From the NCBI GenBank assembly GCA_017654935.2, contig CM065691.1:34226925-34290924 (forward strand): a stretch of 64,000 bases of DNA, read 5' to 3'. Made by a program: the position numbers and the translations under genes. Positions 1 through 10,413 of this stretch are shown here, piece by piece. Below the pieces are notes generated by a model. That model was not told the DNA's origin and made no database searches. It saw only the letters and a program-made list of their open reading frames with translations. Position 1 is the first letter of the stretch. Each line of letters begins with the position of its first letter. Source of the DNA: Phymorhynchus buccinoides (taxonomy: Eukaryota > Mollusca > Gastropoda > Neogastropoda > Raphitomidae).

Positions 1-374
1 GTCTGATCATGAGGGAAAAAATATCAATTAAGTACATTAAAATAACACATCGGCAACACCAAGTAATGCAGGTAAACTGGACGGGTATTTACAATAGCAA
101 TATTACTCTGCAAATGCAGTGACTAGCTTTAGGTTCGTTGGGTCATTTGATATCCTTTCTTTCGGGCCTTTTCATTTTCTTTACGTGTTGAAGTAAAAGT
201 TACAACTTTCTCAAGTGAAGATGAGTGTGGGGTTTGAATAAAATAAAGACGAACCCACAGTCAGACAAAAATGAGACTAGGGTGGGATAAACAGGTGGGA
301 TAGTTCTCCCCGGAACAATTTCTTGATAACAGAATTTAGCTTGTGACCAAATGTATTTAAATTTCACCATACAA

Positions 375-493
375 GTGTAGAGTGGCACAGTGGTATCGCG
401 TTCGCTTCGTGTCAAGTAAACCCGAGTTCGAACCTGGGTGCAGGGGATTTTTTCCTCTCATTCTGCACTAGGCCTTAACGGTCTGAACGTGGA

Positions 494-524
<31 letters not shown>

Positions 525-593
525 CGTGTGCCCATGCACTTAGCATACGTTAAACCCAGTGGCAACGAAAAAGTTGTCATTTGGTAAAAATTT

Positions 594-638
<45 letters not shown>

Positions 639-775
639 ATCAGTGACAAAAATCGCATGCAAAAAAAAAAAAAAATTATAATTGGGTGGCGCGCCTCTGG
701 CTGCGACGCGCTCTCCAGGTGGGAGCAACCCGAATTTCACAGAGACGCCTCTGTGACTATAAAGTACCTAATACC
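375..775 (+). repeat. tRNA-derived SINE
   Basis: The head reads like a tRNA-type pol III promoter: a box A-like TGGCACAGTGGT at 383-394 and a box B-like GAGTTCGAACC at 424-434. It is followed by a conserved-looking core (TTTCGGATGAGACG near 498) and a tail (GCTCTCC..GGGAGCAACCCGAATTTCA, about 709-740) that recurs at about 61347-61376. The body is interrupted by a 44-base C run and an A run. A related head is seen at 46000-46190. The class is inferred; no real tRNA gene is claimed because the cloverleaf cannot be completed. Confidence 0.75.
595..638. repeat. Poly-C run of about 44 bases
   Basis: Uninterrupted C run inside the SINE. The exact length is unreliable in any assembly. Open frames reading through it give only poly-glycine and are not genes. 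Confidence 0.9.
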
Positions 776-938
776 TAATAAATACTAATACAAGGTCATA
801 TAAGCAGCCTTTCTCTTAAAATTGATGCTAAAAATAATAAACGATATCAATAGTTAGCATCTATGGCGCTTAATCTTAAAAATAAAAAAAAAGTCCTAAG
901 CGCTTACAAAATTAATAAGCAAGCATACATAATACGTG

Positions 939-1120
939 GGTGCTCCTGGGAAATTTCAAAAATCCTGCAAGGCAGGGGTCCAGGGGCCGCCCAGTTAACA
1001 ACTTGACTTAAACAATCCTAAAAACAAAGTTACTGGTAAAGGCATGTAAATATTTATCTGTATTAATTTCTTTTATATTCTACACATGCGAGAAACCGAC
1101 AAAACGGTTTATACAAAACG
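939..1120 (+). mobile_element. 5' half copy of the GGGTGCTCCTG transposon
   Basis: Matches the first about 180 bases of the full element at 1211-1496 (GGGTGCTCCTGGGAAATTTC start, later CACATGCGAGAAA) but lacks its right end. Confidence 0.75.
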
Positions 1121-1210
1121 GTTCAATAAAAATAATAAAAAATAACTAGGCTGATCCTATCCATATCCATTTCTAGAGAATGGTAAAATGTTGCTTCTCA
1201 GTGAGATATT

Positions 1211-1496
1211 CATGGGTGCTCCTGGGAAATTTCAAAAATCCTGTAAGGCAGAGGTCCAGTGGCCACTCAGTTAGCAACTTGACTTAAACAATCCTAAAAA
1301 TATAAAGTTCCTGGTAAAGGCATGTAAATATTTATCTGTATTGATTTATTTTATGTTCCACACATGCGAGAAAGCGACAAAACGTTTATAAATACGAAAT
1401 TCGTTGCTTCTCAAATTCTCATAATCCAGCAACGCCAGCTCCAGGCAATGCAAAAATCCTGCATTTCAGGACATCCTGAAAGCAGGAGCACCCATG
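1211..1496 (+). mobile_element. Short inverted-repeat transposon (MITE), full length
   Basis: Ends are 14-base perfect inverted repeats, CATGGGTGCTCCTG and CAGGAGCACCCATG. GATATT lies directly on both sides (1205-1210 and 1497-1502), consistent with a target-site duplication. There is no coding capacity. A left-half copy is at 939-1120 and a right-half copy at 2228-2335, so the family is locally amplified. Superfamily is not determined; the ends are hAT-like at best. Confidence 0.8.
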
Positions 1497-1549
1497 GATA
1501 TTTCAATGCGAAAATTTGATGGAGGTGCTTAAATTACAATTCAGCATTA

Positions 1550-1792
1550 CAGTGGAACCTCCCTTTTAAGACCTCCCATCCCTCCCACATAAGACCTACT
1601 TCTCTGAGACATTGTCCTTCTTTGTAAGTATTACATTGACCTCCCTTGTATTTTGTAAGACCCCTCCCTTATTAGTATAAGACCTCATTTTGAGAGAAAA
1701 TAATGTTTTACGCCCTCTTGGGCCTTTCGGCCATGTGGGGCATAACCTCATTTTGGATGATTTTTGAAGGTCTTATAATGGAGGTTCCATTA
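1550..1792 (+). mobile_element. pogo/Tigger-like MITE (CAGTGGAACCTCC family)
   Basis: Starts TA-CAGTGGAACCTCC and ends with the inverse GGAGGTTCCA. The interior repeats the word TTATAAGACC or TAAGACCT several times. Sister copies at 12007, 14028 and 41339 show the same ends and a TA on each side, which is typical of Tc1/mariner-pogo elements. Non-coding. Confidence 0.7.
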
Positions 1793-2227
1793 TTTTTTCC
1801 CTCATTGAGTCCCCTGCTTTTCCGACTGACCACCATTTTCTTTGTGTGTCTGACTGTCTGTGCTTATCAATACCAGACAGGCTGTACGATCATATTTCAG
1901 GGGAAGTAGCTTCTGGGAAGCTACCAAAGAGAAGAATTTGTTTTTCTCTCCTTTCGTGTGTTGGAAAATTAACGCTTTGGTCTTCTGGCCCCGTCTGTGT
2001 CTGTCATTAACATCTCTGTCATCAACACCTTTTATTCTAAAGCCTAGAGATTAGATAATTCATGTTTACGAGTGGGAAGAAAAGGGGATGCTTGTTATGA
2101 GTTAAACTTAAAGAATGTCAATGCACACTGTGTGGAGTGATGATAATGACAGCTGTTTTACTTTTACTCAGATGCAGACTGCTTTGAACAGTTTGTTCTA
2201 CAATAAACTATGGATTATGAAGAGAAA

Positions 2228-2335
2228 AAAACACGGTTTATACAAGGAAATTCGTTGCTTCTCAAATTCTCATAATCCGGCGACGCCGGCTTCAGGCATT
2301 AAAAAATATCCTGCATTTCAGGACATCCTGAAACA
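2228..2335 (+). mobile_element. 3' half copy of the GGGTGCTCCTG transposon
   Basis: Corresponds to the right part of the 1211-1496 element (shared words AAATTCGTTGCTTCTC and CTGCATTTCAGGACATCCTG) and stops before the terminal repeat. Confidence 0.7.
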
Positions 2336-2623
2336 TCCATTAAATAAAATAGAATTTAAAAAAAATAATCCTTACACAAAATAATGTTTGTACACCATTC
2401 TCTCTTCCATAGTTTGCAGTGTTCTGTGTAGGATGAGGGGCATATGGGCAGGTCTGCTACTTCTTTTTTTTCTTCAAGTTAGTGGACTTGTTCCTTTCTG
2501 CTCTTTATTCATGCAGGGCTAGGCAGAGTTGTCACAGGCAGCTTTGGTTGGAGGTTGTATCCTTTTAATGGACAGTTATCTACCTTTGTCTGTTTTCAAT
2601 GAGAGACCTAGCTGCATCCTTTC

Positions 2624-2789
2624 ACCGCCAGGTGGCACAACACTCAAGTGGTCAAAACCTAGTAGTAATCTTTGTTGGGGGGAGAGAGAGAGAGAGGGGG
2701 GGGGGGGTGACTCCCGCCCTCTCTCACTCTCTCCCCAATAAAGATTACTACTAGGTTTTGACCACTTGAGTGTTGCACCACCTGGCGGT
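2624..2789. mobile_element. Foldback MITE with (GA)n loop
   Basis: Two arms of about 50 bases (2624-2673 and 2740-2789) are near-perfect inverse complements, starting ACCGCCAGGTGG. They enclose a G/GA-rich then CT-rich loop. A transcript would form one long hairpin. Non-coding. Confidence 0.8.
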
Positions 2790-3500
2790 AAAAAGATTCA
2801 GCTAAGTCGACCATTTCTCCCACATAAACATTTAAAAAATAATGCCTAACCACACAGTTTTGAAAATTGGCGGTATTGTTTATAATGATACCCGTATGTT
2901 ATAATTCCAAAGTAAAATTGTTATTATTAGCAGATTTTTTAAAAAGCATGACAAAGACGACGAAGAGAGGGGTAGTGAATTTGCATTCATTGCTGTCCTA
3001 AAAATAGACTAGAAGTGATTTCATTGGTTGAAAACTATTAAGGGACCGTAGAGGAACACTTTTATACAAGTTTGGGTTGCATGGCTTCGCCGAGTTGTGA
3101 ATGTTTGAACACTTTGTACGCTATAGTGTACATTCGTGTTGAACAGTTGTAAAGGGAAGCAATCGGCCAGTGTTGAATGAGTTAAAAAAAAAAAATTAAA
3201 TACTAAACTCCACAAGTTGGTTTGGTTTGTTCACAGAATAGTTTGACTCCTCGATCCATGAAAAAAAACCACACATTAATAATTTACCATTTTTTACACT
3301 TTTCATACATAAACCTCAAAGTGACAACAGCATAATACTAAGTGAAGCATCAATTGGTATTAAAGAAACATTCCCTTGGGGAAAATATGTACATTCAAAT
3401 ATCAATATTCTTGGTGTATAAAGAGGGGAACAAAGATGGGGACAGAAACTATGTTGTAAGAAGATGGGTACGGTTGAGTAAAATTCTCTCCCTGACCATA
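2790..3500. other. AT-rich stretch, nothing recognised
   Basis: I see no gene, terminal repeats or tandem array here; short open frames have no coding character. Confidence 0.5.
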
Positions 3501-3504
3501 CCCG

Positions 3505-3885
3505 TAACCAGTCCACTCTTCCTTCATTCAAGTCCCAACTAAAAACTCACTTCTTCAGGAAAGCTTTCTCTCTGTAAAGTCTATGATCCTTTCCCCACTC
3601 TTGTCTTCCAGCTCATTGACGTTGAGTATGACTATGATGTTAACGTGTGTGTATGGGGTGGGGTGGGGAGTAGGGGGGCGGGGGGATGGTTGGGGGGTGG
3701 GTTGAAGGGAGGTGGGTGTTAGTGTGTTGTGTTATGATTATATGCAATGCATTCTCTAATGCATTCATTTTCATAGAGATGTATGGTGAGGATACGTGAA
3801 CCAGTCTGTTAGAAATGTTTGTACGAATGGTGAGTGAAAAGCGCATTGAGTAGCTTTGCAAGATTGTGCGCTATATAAGCATTAT
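3505..3885 (+). mobile_element. 3' end of an L2/CR1-like LINE
   Basis: Read with one of the three frames, 3505-3575 gives the end of a reverse-transcriptase protein typical of such LINEs (SFKSQLKTHFFRKAF then stop). A G-rich UTR follows, then a tail GCGCTATATAAGCATTATTAA ending in T/A-rich sequence near 3885. Heavily 5' truncated. Confidence 0.65.
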
Positions 3886-4329
3886 TAATTTTTTATTTAA
3901 TTTAAAATGGATTTCAGTAAGAGGTGGGGGATATGCATTCATTACACTACAGTCATGACGTCATACCAGGATGGGAAAACAATTAATGAATGCAATGTCT
4001 TTGTTCATAAATAAACAATAACTGTACAGAATTGCTATGAATACATCAAATGTACACAACCTTTTTTTCTTATGCTGTTCACTCATTTAAAAAACCAAAC
4101 ACTTCAGTCAAGATTGATTCTCATTAAACTGAAATCATTTTTACATAGAACGAAGAACAGGCTAAACAATTTACTGTAGTCTTTTAACACATGTATATTA
4201 CCAACTATTTAATTTTACAAGCAATTCAATTATCTTAAAGAAAAAAACAAAAAAAACAATTTCTGTGCATAATGCTGTACAGATAACTACAACCAAGTTT
4301 ACCTTCATCACAAAACTGAACATAGTTAA

Positions 4330-4720
4330 TTTTGAAATATTAAATATTATTATTATTAGAACATTTAGCACGCCTAATCAATTTAATGCCCAAGGCGTTT
4401 ACAATATAAAAATATAATATACACAAAGAACACCACATATAATAATATTTAACATATAGCATAAAGAATGGGAAATCAAAATTACACAAACACCCAAAGA
4501 CGGACACAGAATTACACACATACACGCGAGTGAGTGCGCGCACACTCACGTACACACACACACGTGGACACACACCGACAGTGACACAGATGATTATAAG
4601 CGTTCACCAAGCGCAGACGTTCACTCTCAGACATGCACACACCAAGTTTTGAGATGACGTTTGAATGTGGGCAGAGAGGATGAGTATAGATCTGATATGC
4701 AACAACGTAAGCTTACTTTA
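4330..4720 (-). mobile_element. 3' end of an L2-like LINE, minus strand
   Basis: On the minus strand the frame near 4690-4640 reads as a degraded C-terminal end (SAxxxxSSQNLVCAC), followed by a CA-rich UTR and a tail ending TGTTCTAATAATAATAATA near 4350. Truncated and non-functional. Confidence 0.5.
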
Positions 4721-5303
4721 GTTTGAGTCTGCTAGCTGCATGGACATACTATGTTGATTCATAAGTGTGAGTCGGTGTGTGTGTATGCGTGTGTGTGTGA
4801 ATGTGTGTGGAAGGGATGATCGTTACAAAAATATGTTCCTGTGTATAAACAAACAAATCCATCCTTTTTGGGTTAATTCACAACTGCTGTCTTACTACTT
4901 CATTCACACATCCTTAGATTCTTAATACACTAAACTTTTAACATTCAAAATTTGTTACAATACAAAATAAATCTGTACAGATTTAATATTAAAAAATCAA
5001 AAACTAGATTGAAACCAGACTTGTATCAAAATGGATTAAAATCCTCCAAGCTGTCTTTCAGTTTTATTGTGACGTTTAATCATTCCATGCAGGCTTACAA
5101 TGAAGTACCGCACTGTAAATGCTGAGCAAAAAAACTAACAAACAAATAACACAAATTGAGAACATTATTTTAATATAAAAACGGAGGAAAACATGCTGTC
5201 AACATTGAATGCTGTATTGATAGGTATATAGAGAGTAACCAAGATGTGACCAGAAAAAATTCATAAAGGATACCATAGCTATTGCCTTATGTCAGAAATG
5301 AGT
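4721..5303. other. No recognised gene; (GT)n patch at 4770-4812
   Basis: AT-rich intergenic sequence with a short GT-rich microsatellite. Nothing else is supportable. Confidence 0.5.
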
Positions 5304-5863
5304 AGTCAAACCTCTATTTTAAGACTTCCAAAATGTCCGGAAAAATCAGTCGTAAATTGGAGGGGTCGTATGACGGAGGTTTTCACTGGCAGCCGTAGAA
5401 AGAAAAAGTTCAGCACAGTTCATACTCTCTTCTTCATGCACACATACAATGACATATTAAAACTGGATTTGGGTCTTTCCAACTCCATAGGATTGTGCAA
5501 TCGATGTATTACAGTTTCACTTTGCCGACTTCTTTTAATCACCTCCACTCTCGTCCAAAGTCAGTGGTTTTCTTTTTCGAAGTCAGTGGTTTTCGTGCTT
5601 TTCCTACGCTCTCCGCCATCTTTTCTACAACAAGGGAAGCGACTCCGCTTTCAGGCCCTTGACCGTGGTTGTTTCCCTTTGCTCAAAGTCTATGCAGACG
5701 ACAGCAACGGTCGTAAAAACCAACAAAATGGCGGTCATAAGTCGCGTTTTAGAGGAAGTCGTTTAAGAGAGGTCGTTTACATAGTAAAATACATCTGTGC
5801 CAACAAATCCGGTCTCAAATGAGAGGTAGTCGCTTAACAGAGGGTCGTAAAATAGGGGTTTAC
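5304..5863 (+). mobile_element. AGTCAAACCTCTATTTTAAGAC-type DNA transposon, non-autonomous
   Basis: The left end AGTCAAACCTCTATTTT is matched in inverse at the right end (AAAATAGGGGTTT near 5850). The same left end starts the element at 13330. A 177-residue open frame (5289-5822) runs through the body but starts outside the left end, matches no family I know, and contains translated terminal repeat; I do not call it a gene. Confidence 0.55.
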
Positions 5864-6443
5864 AAATCTGGCTGGCTAAAATAGCAAATACACTTCAGAC
5901 ACATAAGCTACATCACGCTTTGATTCAATCTTCAACAACAGAAGTCTTTTTTTTGTTGAAATCATACTTGAAGTTGAAAGCTGAATATTGAACATTGTGT
6001 GTGACTGAACTTTTAGTAGAACAAGGGAGCATAAGAAAAGAATTGTACACACAAAAAAGGTGAAATGATAAAGTTTGTGTAAAAGCCTGCTCACAACAGA
6101 GACAATAATTATAAATATGAAAAAAAGCTTTCAAAATGTCCATGACACTGATTACATATTCTCCATTGCTTTCCACTGAAACAGAAGGCAATGAAACAAA
6201 GAAAACAATCTGAGAAGAAAACTGTTGCCTTCATTGCTGAAAAACTCATTTCTAGTACCAAATTTATTTTGAACACACTCATCAACTGATCCAGATTCAC
6301 ACCAAACTTGTTTTCATTCCAAAACAGATCTGCAAATAATATGAGAGCCATTACTTTGTAAAAAAAACCAACGCATTGCACACTATGGTGCAGCGATAAT
6401 GACAGCTGTTCTAGAGTACTTAGGGGGGTTGCGTACACCTTAA

Positions 6444-6664
6444 CCCCTTGACTGCCATATAACGTATCACATACTGACTTGATGACATCACTGATGACAT
6501 TATCAGATGAAGAGGAATAACTCCGACATGCTGGCGTTTACTCTAACACAATCAAGAGAGTTATATCCCCAGACCATTTTGCCAGATTGGCTATATCAGT
6601 TGTCTTTTTTATGACATGATTTGCACAATGATTTAGTCTTTAATTTTCTCTGGCAGTCAAGGGG
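6444..6664. mobile_element. piggyBac-like MITE with TTAA duplication
   Basis: Perfect 14-base terminal repeats CCCCTTGACTGCCA and TGGCAGTCAAGGGG are flanked on both sides by TTAA (6440-6443 and 6665-6668), the hallmark of piggyBac insertion. The 221-base interior is non-coding, so it would depend on a transposase elsewhere. Confidence 0.85.
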
Positions 6665-6668
6665 TTAA

Positions 6669-7685
6669 GGCATTATCTTAATATGACGTCAATTTGTGGA
6701 TCTCTAGTCTAGTTTGATATTGGTAAAGAATTAGATCACCAGCGTCTGTTAAAATGTTTCTACTTCCACTTTAGCAACGCTCTGCTTTGTAACGGAAACC
6801 GTTTTCTAGAAGCAAACGGATTTCTGAAGACTGTGACAAATTGGTCATTGCGTACCGGTACGGGTCAATGCGCACACTACATATAGGTGTTGCATTTTTA
6901 TCTATATGCACTTATAATGTATCCATAGCAACTTTCACCCCAGACCAACTCACCAAGTCAAGAAGGAAACCTTAACGAAAAATGAGTAGATTCAGATTTT
7001 ACAGTCTAACTCCATGAAACTGAAAGTTGGTCTCTTTTGTTTGAAAATTGGAATCTGCAAGAAATAAATGTCCTTGGAATAAATGACACAATCATGACCT
7101 TATTGACGCAATTTCTTTACAAAGTCTACAATTTCAAGTGGGGGTACGCACACATCCAGCGAACGCATAGACCCATAAGTACTCTAAATCATGATACAAT
7201 TTTCAACTTGTTTTTCGACAACTTTGAACATACTGTAACTCATTGCACTTGTCATTGCCATCATTTGTTTTGTCAATCAGAAAAAAATTATACTAGCATT
7301 GATTCCATAACCTTTTTGATAAAACAAAAATCATTTCAGATAACACAGAAAAGAAGAAATCAAATTTGCTACTTTCTCTATTTCCCCATATTATCTGAAC
7401 TTAGTAAAAGTGATTACATAAATGTTAAAAGTCAAGACTAGTATCAAATGGGGAAATTTGACTAAATAAGAAAGAAACAAAGGTATAAGCGCGCACAGTA
7501 GATACACGCTAATTTTACAGATATGATCTGTGAGGCTTGTGTTGTTCATTTCACTTGTTATAATAATTCATGTGGTAATTATAAAGTCTCTTTTATTATA
7601 TCTGAAATTAAGTAATAAAGACAGGAAAGTGTGTAACTTCTCAGACTGGATTCTCTCAGGGGGTTTTCCTTCGCAATCGCAAACA
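6669..7685. other. No recognised feature
   Basis: AT-rich. A 134-residue open frame at 7037-7441 has AT-driven codon use (many F, I, N, K) and resembles no family; I leave it uncalled. Confidence 0.5.
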
Positions 7686-7827
7686 CAATAGGGCATTTGC
7701 CACGAGTGTTTGTTCACTATACTAGACTACTAATTTGCCCGAGCTCGTTCTGCCCGAGTTGCGCTGACCTCTCTAAATTCAACTCAGTGAAATTCAAGGT
7801 CACCGGCGCGTGGCAAATGCTCTATTG
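7686..7827. mobile_element. Short MITE, CAATAGGGCATTTGCCACG ends
   Basis: Left end at 7686 and right end at 7827 are inverted repeats of about 19 bases with one mismatch. Length 142 bases, non-coding. Confidence 0.7.
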
Positions 7828-7834
7828 CACACGT

Positions 7835-8085
7835 TTAACTCATTCAAGTCCTTCTGGCCATATATTATATGTCCGGAATTAATAGATAGCTGTAAATTTG
7901 ATGCAATTGCTTCAAGGGTAGTAAATCTGTGTGCACATACACCTTGGTCACTTCTAAACTCGCTTTACTCCCTTAGACCACAAATTTGCCTCTGACTTTG
8001 CTTTTGTAGTGGATTGTTGTGGTGAAACCAATTGGTGTGGAGTTTTTCTATATAAAGTCTATAAAAACGTCTCATCTACCACTTC
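7835..8085 (+). repeat. Dispersed repeat, copy 1
   Basis: About 70-80 percent similar by eye to 14200-14430, with shared blocks GGTCACTTCTAAA, CTCCCTTAGACCACA and TTTTGTAGTGG in the same order, ending in TATAAAGTCTATA. Class unknown. Confidence 0.65.
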
Positions 8086-8103
8086 CCTATGACTAATTAG
8101 TAA

Positions 8104-8892
8104 TTACACAAATCTAACAACTCATAGTCATAACAAACTCAACCCCCCCAACAAAAAACAAACAAACAAAGGCGTACAAGAATTTCTAGAAACAAAAAGT
8201 GGGAAAATTGACTTATTATCAGTCGGTACAAAGGCATAAAAATATGAAACCAGTAAATGTACAGAAACAAGCCCCAGTGATACCAATAAATTTAAAAAAA
8301 GACTTAAGAACTTTAAAGACATGTTTCCTTTACTGTATCTCTCTCTCACACCCACATGTAAGCATTAGAGAGAAATAGAAAAATACTGAGGGATAGAAAT
8401 TCATCCTCCATTCAAACAGTCATTAACAGAAGATATCCGTGTAAGTCATTACATGATAATAGGAAATGTTCGCAAGTAGCCAAGGGACATAATTTCACAG
8501 TTTGCGCGAGTGACCGTTCATTAACTGGTAGGACAAATGCCTTTTTCAATGGGGGCAATCCCATTTTGTGGTAAAAAGACACATTCTCATTCTATAAAAT
8601 CGTCTATTATGACTAGATTTGTTTTTCTTTAAAAGAAAAGCGATAAGTGAACGATAAATGTTCAAAACACTATGACTATCCGCGAAAACATCAAACTTAA
8701 CTGCCACTAGTGCCAGCAAGTGGAATGAATATTCAAAAGATCATTTGTGAGAATAAAACCTCTTAGTCTTATTAACTTCACTCTTATGCAGCAATACTCT
8801 GGCTCCAAACTATATAACATAATATTAAAAGAACATGAAAATCTTGAAGATATTGATACAAAATTGAAGTGGATACTAAGTACTTGTGGCGG
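8104..8892. other. No recognised feature
   Basis: AT-rich non-coding sequence; no tandem array, terminal repeats or exon-like segment seen. Confidence 0.5.
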
Positions 8893-9062
8893 TGCCATAG
8901 CCGATGAGGTTTAACCGAGGCGTGGTCACCGCTACGGCTATCTGTATCAATTTAAAAAATCGGGACTTTACTGGTTTCGTACTGCCTCCGGGCATTGCCT
9001 CCAGTATTGTTCCCACCATATTTGTATTTACAAATGTCCCATATGTGTCTGATTCAGACCAA
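8893..9062 (+). repeat. Dispersed repeat shared with 52246-52400 (inverted)
   Basis: The words TTTGTATTTACAAATGTCCC and ATATGTGTCTGATTCAGACC, plus GGCATTGCCTCCAG, recur in inverse orientation right of the assembly gap. Confidence 0.7.
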
Positions 9063-9104
9063 GAGGACGTAAAACTCCATTTTCTCTCTGTGAAGATATT
9101 GATA

Positions 9105-9480
9105 TAATGAAATCAGTGGTAACACATGTAAGGAAGCTACAGTTAACACAAGAAAGTCAGCAATGAATAACACAAGATGTAATGAGGTCTGTGATAACAC
9201 AAAGTCCCTAATAACATGAGAAAATCTGGTAAGCGCTAACACAAAATGTAATGAAGTAAGTGATAACACAAGACGCAAAGAAGTCCCTAATAACACAAGA
9301 TTTAATTAAATCGGAGATAGCACAAGGTGTAATGCACTTATGAAGTTAGATAACACAATATTTAATGAAGTCAGTGAATGAACAAAACGTTAGAATAAGG
9401 TCAGCTATAAGTATAACACGAGATGTATTGTAACCAAGTAACACAAGATATAACAAAGTCATAGAAAATAACACAAGACA
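9105..9480 (+). repeat. Degenerate minisatellite, TAACACAAGATGTAATGAAG motif
   Basis: About ten diverged units of 28-36 bases, each containing ATAACACAAGA or a close variant followed by a TAATGAAGTC-like block. It lies downstream of the zinc-finger gene stop and may fall in its 3' UTR or just beyond. Confidence 0.75.
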
Positions 9481-9865
9481 TTGCTGATTGCTATGAAATC
9501 AGCGACAGAACAAGAATATGACTATGAGTGTTCAGTAATAACTTCAGATGTAATAAAAGTCCAGAAATCCACAACATAAAACGAGCCACATTTAAGTGAA
9601 AATTGCATAGAATTGGAAATAAAACAAAAGCAGCCAGAAGTTGTGATAACACAAGATACTGATGAGCCCTACTAAAATAAACATCACAAATAATTATTAT
9701 TTTAAAAAGAGAGCAAAAATTGACACTCAAACTCAAAGTCAAAACACAGCACATCTTTGCCTGGCCTAATCCTCTCCATCTTCTCCAACCTGCCAACTTC
9801 CGGCAAGATTTGGGAATGACGAGGAAACTCACAAAACTCAGTATTTTCTATGCTGGAAAAGCAGC

Positions 9866-10413
9866 CTACATGTGCAACGCCTGCAGAGGCTCTGGTCGAT
9901 CCGGGCTACCTACTTCAGGCGATGAGTTGGGCACGACATCCATATCATCTTCTGCGCTCACCGATTCAGCATTGTCCACCACAGTTGTCGCGTCACAAGT
10001 GTCTTCAGACAGCGGTGAAGGCACTGCCACTGTGTTATCCTTTGGGGTTAGCACATCCACCTCTTTTTCTTCTTCTAGACACAAAGCCACAGCACTAACG
10101 TTTTTCGCAGGAGTCAGAGCATGCCTGTTTTCTGCGATGCGCTGAGCGGAACTGTCGCTCCTTTCCACCAAAGCCCCATCGCTCTGGCAGACTTCGACGC
10201 TTGAAGTGGCGCCATTTTCAGAAGTCGGAATAGAGTCGTCACTGGTGCTTGTGGACGGAAGAAGGCTTGGTTCCTGTTCTGCCAATCCGACAGCTGGCTC
10301 AAAAGGGTAGGCTGAACGGTCACTGCTTTGGTTCTGCATGGGCGGTGAAGCATTCTCTGGGGGTGCGCCAGACAGCGACACAAAGTCATCTCTCACACGT
10401 TCAACAGTGCTAT
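9866..10413 (-). CDS. Zinc-finger gene, coding exon 3 and stop (residues 1776-1957)
   Basis: The acceptor reads TGCCTGTTGACAG|AT. The leftover G of exon 2 plus AT completes Asp1776, and the frame then stays open for 181 codons to TAG at 9866-9868. The region is low in C and H, rich in S, T, P, E and D, and lacks any finger or recognisable fold. It ends with an acidic-proline segment (EDDMDVVPNSSPEVGSP). Probably a disordered regulatory tail. Confidence 0.85.

Noticed and set aside
383..434. tRNA gene
   Set aside because: Boxes A and B are present but no acceptor stem or anticodon arm can be drawn, and the body continues as a SINE.
458..740. Frames with long glycine runs
   Set aside because: Translations of a poly-C run inside a SINE.
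5289..5822. 177-residue open frame
   Set aside because: It runs through a DNA transposon body, starts outside its left end, and resembles no protein.
7037..7441. 134-residue open frame
   Set aside because: AT-driven residue composition and no recognisable motif, splice context or neighbour support.
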